Shown one piece after another: positions 1-12,344 of a stretch of DNA of 64,000 nt. A model generated the notes under the pieces. That model had not been told where the DNA came from. It did no database searches and saw only the letters and a list, made by a program, of their open reading frames with translations. The stretch comes from Hymenopus coronatus (lineage: Eukaryota > Arthropoda > Insecta > Mantodea > Hymenopodidae), in assembly GCA_030762935.1 (NCBI GenBank), contig CM060900.1, positions 396,197,132 to 396,261,131 of the forward strand, in the 5' to 3' direction. Position numbers and translations under genes: made by a program. The first letter of the stretch is position 1; each line of letters begins with the position of its first letter.

Positions 1-780
1 AAGCAAACAGCATATCGTTCCAAACAGATCTTGTATTTTCCTTCATTAAATCTTCTCAATAAATTTCACTGTATTTGTACTTTCGCATCCACCCGCGCAT
101 ATCCTTCAAGAAAGAACACATCGCTCACGATTGGGGTAGCCGGTAGTAGATGAATAATTGTGTTCTGGGCTCCTTAGCACCACAGGATGAGGTGCGGGAA
201 GAGGGGAAAGCGATATCTGTTTACCTGGTAAGCTGCTATGCAATTATCGTACCTGCAAATATGTGTATTAATCTAGCGCAGCCTACTTAGCATAATAGGG
301 TGCAAAAATCAAGTCGGGGAGATCCATAGTGATCCCTGACAGCCAGCGTACTGTCTCAACTGATAGGAGGTTGTCTGCCCCTCTGCCAATAGATTCGTAC
401 ATTCTTGTTGCAAGATGTAACAAGTTGGCCCGATCATCTGCTTGACTGCGCTATTTTGCCTCATTATAAATTTGTATACGTGTTGTAATCTACTGTTGTG
501 TTGTATGGTAGTGTTTTAGTGTGTTTGAAAATGGCTTAGTGTCCTCCTGAAGCCGTGGATGGCAACGAAGTGGCAACAGTGTGGCGGAGCGGCCACGAGG
601 TAAGGCAATTGTAGGGATCACCACGGATTTCTCCGACTTTAGTTCAATGCTGCAAGATGATTTTCTATTCTTTTCGCCATGTCTGAAGTTAAAAACAAAT
701 CTGCTGTGTTCCATTCCATATTTTTTTGAAAATCTTCGTATCGTATCCTTGGAACATATTAAACTTCAAAACCATGTTTA
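1..780. other. AT-rich DNA without a recognisable gene
   Basis: No coding signal, RNA gene or named repeat was recognised. A short GC-richer patch lies near 545-640 and is open on both strands for about 65-75 codons, but neither peptide resembles a known family. The plus-strand patch contains a sequence like a splice donor (GAGGTAAGG, about 597), which is not enough to call an exon. Confidence 0.5.
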
Positions 781-1275
781 GTTGTTAACGGTCGTTTCCT
801 TTTTGAGCTATACTGTTCACGCACATACACACATGGACTTTTTTTTTTTTCTAAATTGCTTTTTCCGATTCAGGGAACTCAAAACACATTTTATTGCAGT
901 TAAATTTGTGTTATAAATGGAATAATTAAAAAATCTAATTCATATATCATAGTTTTTGCTTTCTCTTGCACGTATGTATATAGTACATAGTGGCTAGAGA
1001 AGGTAATTTATTTCAACCAAAAATTGGATATTGAGATATCACCAGAAATGTTTTGAGGTCCCCTGATTAAGAAAATAGAAAAATGTGCATGTGTGCCTGT
1101 GAACGGCTTAGCTCAAAAACAAAAATACCATTAAACAGCAAACTTGACATTTGTCTTTAACATCTTTTCAAGGATGCGACACATAGATCCTCCCCACAAG
1201 CTACCCTTTACATGGAAAAATTTTTGAATGTTAATTTCCTCAAAATTACTCTGTTTTTGATTAAAATACCGTATA
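780..1275 (-). repeat. Dispersed repeat R1, copy 1 (minus)
   Basis: Read on the minus strand, this stretch carries the R1 landmarks in order: a TTTTAATCAAAA tract, CATG-TAAAGGGTAG (about 1195-1215) and a GATGCGACAC/TTGCATCC-like block (about 1170-1185). At about 980-1010 it has the TTCTCT...GTACATAGTGGCTAGAGAA segment. The same landmarks recur on the plus strand near 24.4 kb, 26.8 kb and 55.5 kb. No coding capacity is visible. The class of repeat is unknown. Confidence 0.55.
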
Positions 1276-2621
1276 TTACAGATATTTGCATAAAAATGTA
1301 TATTTTGAATTATCTGGGAATAGCCTATGAAATCTGTTTATTCTGAATGAGCATTTTAGAATTTTGGCTAACGGCTAAACCTAAGAGATTTACAAATACT
1401 TACCACACAAAGAAAGTAGATCTCGTTAAAGCACATGGTTTGTGATATATATTTTTCTTTTAGAATTGCCCTTTTTTATATATTCACTGTAATTCTTTTC
1501 TATTTTAACCTAATGGGACCATATGAGGCGAACCCAAACCTCAGTTGTTACACATAACGACCAGCTTTTAAATGATTTGACGGTCGCTTTAGCGTAATGT
1601 ATTCACTTGTTTTCCTTCTATTTACACGAAAGCAAGTAGTAAGACCAATTCTGCATGACGTAGATAAAAGAACAACCTTTTGTAAGAATATTTTGTATAT
1701 GGAACCGCTAGAGAAAGCTATGTGATTGGAACACATCAGATTTTTTAGATAATGGGTCATGAATATGGCAATTTAACACTGATGAGGTAGGGTTGCAAAT
1801 TTCCCCTTAACTTACACCTCTATATTATCCTCAGAATTGTCACAGATAATGTGAAGAAGGAATTGTCGAAATTGTCTCCTTAATATGTTGTTTATATCTG
1901 TTGGTAAGTCATGGTACAGATGCCAAATATCTTAGACATTCCTGTCCATCATGATTCTAAGGGCGGAAATTATGGTTACTACTGAAGGTTAAATCATACG
2001 CTTTAATTATAGTATTCCTTACAATGTTGCGTTTTACTGAAGGAATTGCTCAATGGAGTGTATCACTAAACAGATGTAAAGAAAAAGATATGAATACCGA
2101 TACTCACAAAGGTATTGCGAGATTCATCATATCAAAAAGTGACTGCTTCTCTGTGGATATGAAATCAGTTATTTTGTAAATTATTACGAGAGTGTAATTT
2201 ATTTATCCAAATGTTTACATCTGTTCTTAAGCTAACATTATGGATTTGAATAACCTTCTTTATGCAGCCTTTGTCATAAATGATTCTATTGTAAATTTTG
2301 AAACTGTCACGTTTAAAAATTACTTTCAAATTTATTTTCAGGTCATCCATAATTCAAAAGAAAGTATACTGAAAAGTAACGCATCACACTAATAATGCAG
2401 CACTGAAAAACTTGAAATATAAAACTATCTAATGAGCCATAAGGAATACAGTGTACCGTAATTCCAAGTGGTAATTGAAAACTGAAATGAAAGCAGGCTT
2501 GTCGTATTTAAAATATGATTTAGTGGATTATGTGAATACCACAGGAATGTACAGCACAATAAAATAAAGACTCTTCTGCATTTAAGAACTGACAGAGAAC
2601 GAATTTGTCAAGGTTTACATT
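1276..2621. other. AT-rich DNA, nothing recognised
   Basis: The stretch is AT-rich with stops in all frames. The small open frames show no family resemblance. No repeat seen elsewhere in the window was matched. Confidence 0.5.
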
Positions 2622-2882
2622 TCTTATAGAGAAACTGAACTTCAGTTTTATTTATGGATGCTTTTTAACTGCTGCGGTTCTCAGCGCCCCATTATATATT
2701 TGGCAGGCCTGATGTTCTTTTACATGTAGAAAATTTACTATGTACTTCCTTACGAAGGAAGCTATGTTAAATATTTTTACACCCGAAAAAATACTTTACC
2801 CTCCGCCGGGTTTGAACCCGCGACCTTGGAGGCCAAGCGCCTAGCATGTTATTCCTAAACCATGGAGGACGACTCTTATAGA
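2622..2882 (-). mobile_element. SINE family A, minus strand, with target-site duplication
   Basis: This is a tRNA-derived short retroposon. On the minus strand it starts with a tRNA-like head (GTCCTCC near 2872, B-box-like GGGTTCAAACCC near 2808-2819) and continues into the family body, with CTTCCTTACGAAGGAAG at about 2743-2759. It ends in a short ATAAA-containing tail near 2648. The direct repeat TCTTATAGA lies at 2622-2630 and 2874-2882, so the element itself is 2631-2873. Poly(A) at 2885-2904 lies on the head side, outside the element. Other family A copies are at 9.7, 35.8, 39.2, 54.6 and 58.5 kb. Confidence 0.8.
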
Positions 2883-2884
2883 AG

Positions 2885-2904
2885 AAAAAAAAAAAAAAAA
2901 AAAA
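2885..2904 (+). repeat. Poly(A) tract
   Basis: About 20 consecutive A residues directly follow the right-hand duplication of the SINE at 2631-2873. As the SINE is on the minus strand, this tract is at its head side and is not its tail. Confidence 0.9.
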
Positions 2905-3699
2905 CTCGTGTACTGAGCATAAGTCGGGCAGGTATGTTTAACGCTTTTAATGCAATTCCATGACTGTAACTCAGTCTTGGGATATGCGGCAAAGGTCATG
3001 CATCAGTTATCGTTTAGCCGTGTGATTTATACTGCCATCTATCCTCGCTTTGGTCTATTATTAAGAAACTTAAGAGAGTTAGTAAAATTGGCTGCTCTTG
3101 GATCACTCACGCTATTTTCCTTCAATGTGGTGATCTGTTTGTAAATTTTGATGTTCTTAAAGGTTAAAAATGCAGCATTTTCCTCAATTTCTGCAAGCTG
3201 AAGCTGAAATTCAAGATGCAATAAATGAAATTTTGGAATACTTCAGAGAGATTTTCAAGCTTTCAATAAATGGAGTGTAAGCGGCGTTACGCAGATTTTT
3301 CATACTCATATTTGATACTTGTTGTAAATTTAAAATAAAATATTAATGCAGCAGTTACGACTATTTTGTTATTTGATGAGAAATTCTTGAAAACCATACT
3401 TTTAGAATGTATCAAGGCAGTTTAGTAGAATTCATTTATGTAGTGTAAATAATAACTCAAAATAGGCGTCAAAACCTGGGTTTCTTGGCTCTTCAACTAA
3501 AGAAACGCCTAGACTTAAATGTGTTAAAAAATTATTCTAAAAATTGACTTTAAATATACAAAATACCCATGAGATGTACATGTAAAATATTCCAGAGCCG
3601 AGCTACTGCACCTGAAAAGATGAATATCATGTGCTGCGATGGATGATGGGGAAGAAGTTCCTGGTGCTAAGGGGCCTGCCGGATCGAATATATTTATGT
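2905..3699. other. AT-rich DNA, nothing recognised
   Basis: No gene or named repeat was recognised between the family A SINE and the minisatellite. Confidence 0.5.
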
Positions 3700-4440
3700 C
3701 TGGCCCGATAAAAACGAGCTCGAGAATAGGTTATACTGTACCACCGGTCCGACCAGAACCGAGCTCCAGAATAGGATACACTGTACCACATGCCCCGACA
3801 AGAACCGAGCTCGAGAATACCTTACACTATACCACAGGCCCGACCAGAATTGAGCTCGAGAATTAGTTATACTGTATGTACTACCGGCCCAATCAGGACC
3901 GAGGCCAAGAACAGGTTATACTGTACCACCCGGCCCGATCGCAACCGATCACGAGAATAGGTTATACTATATCGCACGACTCGATCACAACCAAGCCCGT
4001 GAATAGTTTATACCCTACTATCCGGCCCGATTACAACCGAGCTCGAGAACAGTTTATACTCTACCACACAGTCCGACCAGAACCGAGCCCGAGAATAGGT
4101 TAAACTGTACCACCCAGCTCGATTAGAACCGAGCTCGAGAATATGTTAGTGTACCACCGGCCCGATCAGAACCGATCCCGAGAATAGGTTATACTGTACC
4201 ACCCGGCTCGATTAGAACCGAGCTCGAGAATATGTTATACTGTACCATCGGCCCGACCAGAATCGAGCCCCAGTTTAGGTTATACTGTACCACCCAGGTG
4301 GATCAAAACCGAATCCAAGAATAGGTACACTATACCACCCGGCCCGAACTGAACCGATCCCTAGAATAAATTATACCGTACCACTTAGCTGGATCAGAAC
4401 CGAGCCCGAGAATAGGTGATACTGTATCTACCTAGTGGCC
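3700..4440 (+). repeat. 45-bp minisatellite, about 16 units
   Basis: A motif of the form GAATAGGTTATACTGTACCA followed by CCCGGCCCGA-CAGAACCGAGC recurs with a 45-bp period, counted directly between GAATAGG landmarks. Units differ by scattered substitutions and a few small indels. The array is much richer in GC than its flanks. Because 45 is a multiple of three, stretches without indels stay open and would encode 15-residue repeats containing RIGYTVP. Those open frames (about 3639-3866 and 3876-4103) are therefore best read as by-products of the array. Stops and frame changes between them argue against a single protein. Confidence 0.9.
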
Positions 4441-4493
4441 TAGACCGATTGCTTAATATTTTAAACAAACATGTTTGGTTGTCATCAACTATT

Positions 4494-4516
4494 ATCATCA
4501 TCATCATCATCATCAT
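4494..4516 (+). repeat. (ATC)n microsatellite
   Basis: Seven or more ATC units, just downstream of the minisatellite. The run of Met or His codons in the overlapping open frames comes from this repeat. Confidence 0.9.
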
Positions 4517-6229
4517 TTTTTCACGAAACACTGCTACCTGCAGTGCGAAAAGATTCGGATTGTATTTCCGGCACCGAACTGGAGATATTTTCCTCTGATG
4601 CGAAACGTTGTAATGGATGCACTCAAGTCCTTGGGACCAATTGAGAGTCACTTTAAAAAAGTAGTGGCAGCTAAGGTCCTGGTATATGAATGCATGATGC
4701 GCAGCATTTTATGGTACACTGCCTTATTGACCCCATGACGTCTATATTACCGTATTCCGCCGAAGATGTCCTGGGTTGCGTGGACAAATGGAGGTGGAGT
4801 TTTCAGCTGTCGTGCTAGTACATTATTCGATATTGGCCAATGTGAGCATATACTTACTAGTACTACTGAGTGATAATACTCGCAGAAAGAAAATGCAGCA
4901 AATTAAGGTTTTTCGTGGTTAGTTTCCCTTTAGATGGAAAATTCTGCTTTATATTTGTTCTCAAAACTGCACTACAAATTAAAACCCACATGTTAAACTT
5001 TATACATTATTTTCATTCCTTTTATTTTAGCCCAAGCAAAAACAAATGCTCATAAAACTGCCATGGGCAGAGTCTGGCCTAGTTCCGATGTGCTGGCCCG
5101 AGCCTTCCGGATCTTTCCCTGGCAATTTAAGTAATATTGTAAATATATATCGCTGACTAGAAGATTAGGTATAATAAAACATGCTTCCTCGTTCCCCATC
5201 CGTTAAACGTTGTGACGTAGGCGTCGGTATCCTTGGTGTTTGTGAGAGCATATTCTCAAATGTCATACAAGACATAAAGGGACCACATACTATGAATCTT
5301 GAGACATTAGCATAACGCAAGCATAGAGGTTCCTTTCATGTTATTCTAATGCATGCGTTCTGACATGACGTTGACATTAACCTGGTCATAAACCTACATA
5401 TAACGTAAATAAAACACTGAAAGTTTCAGCTCTCATGTTTATTTTCCGCCATACTTAAGAAACTAGCCAGTCTGAGGTAGAGCCATATTACGTGATCATT
5501 GGACCTTCTTGAATCATTTTTTCCATCGCTATATTTTGAAGTGCTAACTAAATTTCTTTAAAACAGCAGGTGCCAGATATCGGCGGTAAATCTGTGTATT
5601 AAAATCAGAGCAAAAGCAAATAAAAAATTATGCTTTTTGTAAGTTTGACGTCCTTTATATCCGTAACTAGCGCTTGTTCATTTGGATACATTTACCTGAC
5701 CTCATTTGCTGAGTCGTCGCTTCCTAGACCGCCATATTAAGTCGGCCACTTCATGCGCTCTTGAGATTGGCTACAGTTTTTTATTTTCGTTTGTCATTTC
5801 ATTATGAATGGCAATAAATTGTGTTATGTGAACGTTCAGGTTTAATTGTGAATGGCCACGAATGATTGTGGCTAAGTCAGTCTCAGAAGCTACCAAGGTT
5901 TTGCCTCCACTGAAATAAAACAAGCTGTATGACTTAAGTGATGACCAAGATGGATAAAGGTATAGTATGGCTTTCGATTTCTTAAGAAGTCCATGAACTT
6001 AAGGCCACAAATTCGTCTGCTACATTTGAAGTGTAGGCCGAAAGGAGAGTGGATGGCTCTGCGTGGTGGTCTTGTGCTCCAAACCAGTGCATCACGAGGC
6101 TAATCAGACTGGTGACTGGTAGGTGACTGAAAGATGGTAGATGAAATGTATGTGTATCTACCATACCTCTCCGATTATCCTCTCATTTAAACGTGGCTCG
6201 TTCTATTCCTCCTTTTCTCCTTATTTTAG
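4517..6229. other. AT-rich DNA, nothing recognised
   Basis: No convincing gene or repeat was recognised. Short open frames near 4475-4740 and 4870-5055 have no recognisable domain. Confidence 0.45.
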
Positions 6230-6520
6230 TGACTAATGCTTTTGAACGTTTGTCTTGGCAGTTACGTCTAACCGGAGGAACAAGGATCTTCGATTATAAG
6301 ATTGAAAATTCTTCACGGCCCTGTGAAGTATATGAGCCTCCACTACTGGATCGTATTCCCTAGTCCCGCTAGAGGGAGTTCTGGAGCGACTCTCCCGTGG
6401 CCGGGTGGCCAATCCGGACCTATTAGGGAACTCTGCGCCTCTGTCGTCTATGTCGGCGCTGTCCATGTGTCCCCTGCGGTTACTTCACTTCATCCGTTCC
6501 CTCCGAAATTGTAGGCACAA
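6230..6520. other. GC-rich block of unknown nature
   Basis: The block is clearly GC-richer than its flanks and open on both strands (a 77-codon frame on the minus strand at 6233-6466, a 70-codon frame on the plus strand at 6302-6514). Neither peptide resembles a family I know. In this window GC-rich patches of this size are nearly always SINE copies, so a decayed repeat is the first guess. A host exon cannot be excluded. Confidence 0.3.
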
Positions 6521-9412
6521 AATATCCACTGTTGTCGAGGTACTAGGTGTGACCTTCAACTGGTGATTACGATCTTACAGGATACGTAATCGGCAAGATC
6601 TCAGTGTGGGTGGGAAATGATGTAGCGTAAATGTTTGATGAAACTAAAATACATTTAACAAAAGTGCCACAGTTTAATATATTTAATATATAATAGTTTG
6701 CATTGCAGTAATGTACAGCACTGAACTTCATAGTTGCGTGGAACGCGTCGTCACGAAACAGTCATTTTTAAGTTTTAATACATAATACTTCACGAGTTCT
6801 TATCGTGCGGCATCTCCCAGCATCTTTGCGCATTACAATAAACAGAAGTCATAATATACTTCGGCACTTAATTTAACATTGACAACCATCCTCAGAGTAT
6901 TCGCTTGTAGCAACGAACATCTTCTCCAAGAGCGACATGGACCCACGCGATCTACAGGACAATTGATGGTTCATATATAACAGAAATTACGAACGATGTA
7001 TATGAAAATATCCTACAGTTGGAACATGACATAACTCTTGTTGATAACATTTTGCACCGTTGCTGGCGTGAGTTTCAGATGGAACTTTTAACTTAATCCT
7101 GATTAGTTAATTTACAAAATCACATGGCATTTTATACTACATCAAACGGTGGTTTCCCTGTTTAAGTAAAAATCTCGGCTAGCCGTCCTCTGTACGTTTT
7201 GGGTACTTACAAAGGTACAAAATCACAAAGGCATTTCCGCTCGCCAAAATACAAAAGCGTTGTGTCTCGGCTAATGTCAACTGTCTTCTACACGACTTGA
7301 CTTTTTAAGGGCTCTGATTACGAAGCCAGGAACACTTTACAGAGGAATATTGTACACAGAAATAATTGAAAATGGTAGCTATTGCTCTTTATTTATATTA
7401 CACATGGGCATGTCGAAATAATCCTAAAGTAATCATTGAAAGAAGTCACATAGTCTAATTTACTAGAAATTGATAGCAAAATTCAGTCTCCAACACTGTG
7501 ATTCTAAGCAATATTGATCATCAGATTTGAAACCCTGAAAAATGAATGCCCAAATAACTATACTTTATAATTCTTTCCACTGCAATGAGCGAATCTGAGC
7601 TACACAGAAATCGTTATTGTTGATTATCACACCTATCGCTCCATTACGGAGAGTCAGCATTTTCATGTATTCACTACGCATTTATGGTTAGGAATAGCTT
7701 TTAATGCAGTCCACATAAAAGTTATACATCCCGGTTTTAACAGAAATACACGTCTGAGGTACCATGAAACCAAACTCGCGCAACCATACGTTTTATCTTT
7801 ACATGCAAGAAAAGTTAATGCAATTTTGATGAAACTTGGTGTATTACACGCCTATGGCCGCACTTAGAACATCAGTTGTTAGGTACCTTGATTGCTTTTC
7901 TGGAACGGAAGTGGTACTAATGGGCTGCGGAATTGAAATGGTATATATTAAAAAGAAATTATAAGGTAAATATTTTTGGAAATTCTCATTGTTTATAACA
8001 TTTTAATCAATTGAATATTGAAAAACTGCATAAATATTTCGCCAGTCTTATCTGTGCATATGGACAAATTACGAAAACAAAATGGTATGGCTGTGATGTC
8101 TTAACAACGATTATTAAAACATATGTTTATGAACCGTTAAACGTTTCACGTGTGTGTTAATTATTCTTATCACCAAAGAAATCAAACAGTTTTATTGGCA
8201 GTTTTCAAAACATTACAGAGTGTAGATACAGAGCTGAGGGCTGTGAAATGAGAGAGAAAATGTAAAGGGATAGATAGAGGGAGCAATATGGAAGGATAGA
8301 GAGAAGGAGGGAGTGAAACAATGTGAGGGAATGGAGCTAGGAGTAGGTAGACGGAGGGGGCTCCAGTGACTGGAGCATAGTACCGTATATCGGCCATATT
8401 GATGAATCCTTTTTGCTCAAAACGTGACTTCTTGGAGGATTGGATGACCAGGGCGACCAGATCCGACGATGATGCGCGCCAGCAAGCACAGGGTACCTAA
8501 TGACTCTACACGCCGCGTCCTCTGTTTCTAAGCCACTCGTAACCCTGAGAGAGAGGGCTCTGCGTGATAAAATAGTTGAAGAGATCTAGTGTGAGAGGGG
8601 AGGAAATAATTGAAATCTGCAGTGAGCCGAACGGCCGGCTCGGCTAGCATACACATAAACAACCTTAAAAGTGCAGATTTGGAGTAGTCTGTTTTACGCT
8701 AACAACCCATCAAAAATAACCAGAAAAGTTGCCGTTGCAACTTCATTATATGTACGGATATACTGTTACTGGCTGTTCGATTTTGACTCTTCTGTTGTAT
8801 CATGAAATAAGAATGAACACATTTCCTCTTTAACGCCATGTCTGTTATGGAGAACAAGCCTAAAATGATACTAGTAGAGAAATTTTCTTTTTTATTATAC
8901 TGGTGCAGCAGTTGCGGTTTATGTGAGTGGAGTGCAAGGTATTAGTGAGATCCCCATGTTTGTGGAATCCATTTATTACCAGCTTTTACCGTGAAAACAT
9001 CAGCCCAACATGAACTACCACAATAATTCAGGTTACTACAGTAACTTTACGGCAGAAATGAAATATTTTGTTGCAATTTCCGTGTCCAGGTTTCGATTTG
9101 CATGTAATGTTTTAGAATACTGAAATGTTCTTCACTATGTTGATCCCTGTCAGCTTTCAACCCGGATTTTATTTACACGAGCAGCGTTTCTCTTTGAAAT
9201 AGAATTTATCGTTATTTAAATGTATTTGTGGTTATTTAATCTGTATAAATCAACACCTTCAAAAAGGCTGAAATTTTGCAGCTGGTTTGTGATGAAGCAA
9301 AAGTTACTTCACAACGTCAGAGGCACTTGCATTGCGTGTAGTAATGGTAAATAATGTAAATACTAATGGAATCCGCAGCTCTGCTCACGTTATTTGGTTT
9401 ATTGCTGATATT

Positions 9413-9414
<2 letters not shown>
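6521..9414. other. AT-rich DNA with one purine-rich patch
   Basis: No gene was recognised over about 2.9 kb. A purine-rich patch (GA, GGA and GAGA runs) lies at about 8240-8365. The remainder is ordinary AT-rich sequence with stops in all frames. Confidence 0.45.

Positions 9415-9457
<43 letters not shown>
9415..9457 (+). repeat. (CT)n microsatellite
   Basis: About 20 uninterrupted TC units, followed by pyrimidine-rich DNA to about 9540. The open frame across it (9332-9583) is a by-product with a Ser/Leu run. Confidence 0.95.
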
Positions 9458-9460
<3 letters not shown>

Positions 9461-9709
9461 AGCGTTTCTTCGACCTTCTTTCCGTACATAGTTGTTTCTC
9501 TCCCTCCTTTTCCACTACCTTCTCTTCCTTTCTCTTGCTGTCTCAAGTTAATATTAATTAAATGTTTTCAAAACTATTATTAACATTATTTTTACTAGGG
9601 TGTTAATAAGAATTAAAAACCAATAGAGTTCACTACTAAGCAAACTTGTGCTTCTTCCTTATGCAATCAACACTATTGAAATAACAAACGTTTAGTCGAT
9701 AGCGTTTGT

Positions 9710-10015
9710 TTGTAGTCGCCCTCCGTAGTGTAATGGTTACCATGCTAACTTCATGTTTTCAAACCCGGCGGAGGAAGATGGATTTTTTGGGGAGTAAAAA
9801 TCCTTAACATGGCTTTCTTCTTTCGGAAGGGAAGTAAAGCCGTTGGTCCCGTGTCTTATATTTACGACACGTAGAAGAACCTCAAGTCTGATAGAGAGAC
9901 CTCTGAGCAACATTAAGCAGTTTTTCACGCCCAATATTGAGTGGGACGCTGAGAACCACAGCAGTTAAAGAGCGTCCATAAATAAAACGCAATTTCATTT
10001 CAAATCCTTGTAGTC
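9710..10015 (+). mobile_element. SINE family A, plus strand, full length with target-site duplication
   Basis: This is the most complete copy of family A. The tRNA-like head begins CCTCCGTAGTGTAATGG at about 9721 and has a worn B-box-like TTTTCAAACCC. The body includes CTTCTTTCGGAAGGGAAG (about 9818-9835), AGTAAAGCCGTTGG, and the 3' block CCCAATATTGAGTGGGACGC. It ends TCCATAAATAAAACGC with no long poly(A). TTGTAGTC is repeated at 9710-9717 and 10008-10015, giving element limits 9718-10007. It supplies the uninterrupted reference for the copy at 54.6 kb. Confidence 0.85.
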
Positions 10016-10450
10016 AATTGAGGAACCAGATTATATAGGTAAAAATACATATTGGAGGCTGAGGACTCGAGATCCGCATACAGAAGTGGCATTTTCACGG
10101 CGCACTGCCTTACTGACGCATGCGGCCCCTAAGTATTCATTCTGCCTACAATGCCCTGTATAAGGGTGGACGGAAGGAGGTTAGGTTGCAACTGTCGTAT
10201 TGTTGTAACTTTTTTTTCAATTGTTCGAAGCAAGGATTTACTTATTGTTACTAGTATTCCTAGTGTTATGTGTGAACGCTTGTGCTGTACCGGGCGCCTT
10301 AAAATCATGGACTAAAAAGCGTGAAATTGTTTTTCTCATTTTCCCTTTACACGGAAAAGTTTAGTTCTTGTTGACTTTCTACAAAATTGTTCTAATAATT
10401 TTGATTAAAATACCTTGCTTACTGGCTTAGTAAGTTTCCCTCTGCACATC
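10016..10450. other. AT-rich DNA with a short R1-like piece
   Basis: At about 10330-10420 the order CCCTTTACACGGAAAA ... TTTTGATTAAAATACC matches the minus-strand R1 copy at 1195-1275. Nothing else was recognised. Confidence 0.4.
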
Positions 10451-10750
10451 TAAGGCTTACAAGCGAGTGCCTATGGAGGCCTATCGAGGAGCCACGAGCA
10501 TTGAATCAGAGTAAAGAAACTGGAAAGGAGGACCAGCATGCGAGTGAGGGAGGTAAATGAAGTGAAGGCGAAACCGATGAAAGGAAAGGTGATGATGGAG
10601 CAGTTGGTAGAATTATTGACAGGGGAACCCGGAGAAAACCCACCTAAATGGTACTTTATTCATTGTAAATGCCACATGCGGTCCCTCAGGATCGAACCCG
10701 GGCCACCTTGGCTAGAGGCGAACGGTTTAACCATTCGGTCTAGGCGCTGT
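10451..10750 (-). mobile_element. SINE family C, minus strand
   Basis: The head lies at the right end: on the minus strand a B-box-like CCCGGGTTCGATCC occurs near 10688-10705 after a leader resembling tRNA. The core TTTTCTCCGGGTT is seen on the minus strand near 10625-10640, and the tail reaches the CTTACAAGCGAGTGCC landmark at 10458. The same layout occurs at 43.75, 53.04 and 55.64 kb. I could not define a target duplication. The 102-codon open frame across it is not a gene. Confidence 0.7.
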
Positions 10751-12142
10751 CAGCGTTCAAAGGACAATGGGGGTAAACTTTCAAATATTTATATTTACAT
10801 GGATTGTTCTGGTACTTTTACTCTGATTGCATTGCGGTTATGTTAATACGAATACTAAATTTCATTGAAATTGGATAGGTTCTGTGCAATAAATTATTAC
10901 ATAAGTTTTATTGTGTGAATATATTGCATAAAATTGGATAAATATTTTGCAATACATCTTTATATAAATATTACGCAAATATATAACATAATCAAAATAT
11001 TCCACGTGCCTCAAAACTTTAGGTTGTTATTTTCTGATTTGGAGCTTTGAACTACACTAAACAGTTTTAAACGATGATATGTAAATAACTTGAATTACTG
11101 AATTATTATAATGTTAGAAATTTTAATCTCTAAAATTAAACATCTTCATAATTATTTTTGAAAAAATTCTATTAGTGTTAGGATAATGTTAACACTAATG
11201 TTTTAACTGATCCTACTGCACATACTGAACAATTTTAGTTGTATTTAAATAAAAACTGAGACGTTTGGAGCATTTATGTGTGTGAAAATGTAGTTTTGGA
11301 AACAATGCAACTTTATGAAATAGTATGCCATAAAGCAGGTGTAGTTGTATTGTACGATCTTTTATGTGTGTGTGTGTGTGTGTGTGTTAATGAACTACAC
11401 CGAAATAATTTGCGAGATTGTGCACGTGACTGAAATAAGTAATTTGAGCTCGGTCCCTGGATAAACATGACGCAAGTAAATAGCGTTAAATCTGTGGGTA
11501 TCAGGTGCTGATAAGTCGGTGTTAAAACAAAGCAGGTTGAAAAAATGGCTTAGAATGTGTTTAAAACTGCTGCCCGAGTATAGAAATATCGATTTTTAGC
11601 AGCTCGTTACTAGCGTTCTCAAGATTTAATGTCGCAAAAGTCTGTAAAATCTCGAACTAATCACTTGACAGTGCGACACTGAGCATTCATTAAATACGCT
11701 CTTGAGGTAGCCTACTCTGGAGGCACTTTTTCAACTGCTCTGGTGGCTTAATGCGTAACGCGGGAACCTGCTATCCCAAAGGTCATGAGTCATAGAGTAT
11801 ATGTTTATTATTATTATTTTTTTCATTCTAGACGAAGTGCCGCGATACGTGAACAAGACCCGAATTCGGAAACTATATTTCACTTGAAAGCCAGTATGAT
11901 AGCCACTACGCTAGAGAGGTACGTTGTAATATGTTCCTTCGTTTTTCGTGTTATGCTCTCGAATGGTTAATAAATTAGCCAGTGTCGTATTTATACTTCA
12001 GAAACTTATAGCCGTTACTTCGCCATTTCAATAAACAGGCCATAAATCTCCTATCTCAAATTACTTAAGTAATATACATATTCAGTGAAAATATTTCGGT
12101 ATAGTTCATTAACACCCTATGTGTATGTATATGTATATACAC
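10751..12142. other. AT-rich DNA with (TG)n and a tRNA-like scrap
   Basis: A (TG)n run of about 13 units lies at 11363-11388. At about 11741-11795 a plus-strand sequence (GGTGGCTTAATGCGTAACGC ... GGTCATGAGT) looks like a degraded tRNA-type SINE head. No coding gene was recognised. Confidence 0.45.
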
Positions 12143-12344
12143 ACACAAATATATGTATGGGCCGCGCCGTGGCCGAGTGTTTAGACCACTCGACTCTCAC
12201 CTAGACGGCCGGGGTTCGATCCCAAGCGACAGCATGTGAGATTTGTGGTGGACAAAACAGCGCTGGAGTACTCCGGTTTCCCCCGCCATCGCCTGCGGTT
12301 AAAGCGGGCGTTAAACACTGCCAAGAAAAAAAACACAAATATAT
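12143..12344 (+). mobile_element. SINE family B, plus strand, with 12-bp target-site duplication
   Basis: The head GGCCGCGCCGTGGCCGAGTG starts near 12161 and is followed by a good B box (GGGGTTCGATCCC, about 12211-12223). The family body GATTTGTGGTGGACAAA follows, then a shortened core and the typical end GCGGGCGTTAAACACT, with an A-rich tail at 12324-12333. ACACAAATATAT occurs at 12143-12154 and again at 12333-12344. This duplication and the A tail are the usual marks of LINE-mediated retroposition. The copy lacks part of the middle compared with the copy at 43.2 kb. Confidence 0.88.

Noticed and set aside
3639..4103. Two 75-codon open frames with a repeated RIGYTVP motif
   Set aside because: They follow from the 45-bp minisatellite period. 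Frames and stops change between units, so a single protein is unlikely.
3700..4440. CRISPR array
   Set aside because: Units are contiguous without unique spacers, and the DNA is eukaryotic.
8240..8365. Purine-rich patch as a regulatory (GAGA-type) element
   Set aside because: Only low-complexity composition is visible. There is no nearby gene or promoter to relate it to.
12155..12332. Possible tRNA gene (good A- and B-box sequences)
   Set aside because: No complete cloverleaf, and the sequence continues into a repeated SINE body with a target duplication. The same reasoning applies to the other tRNA-like heads.
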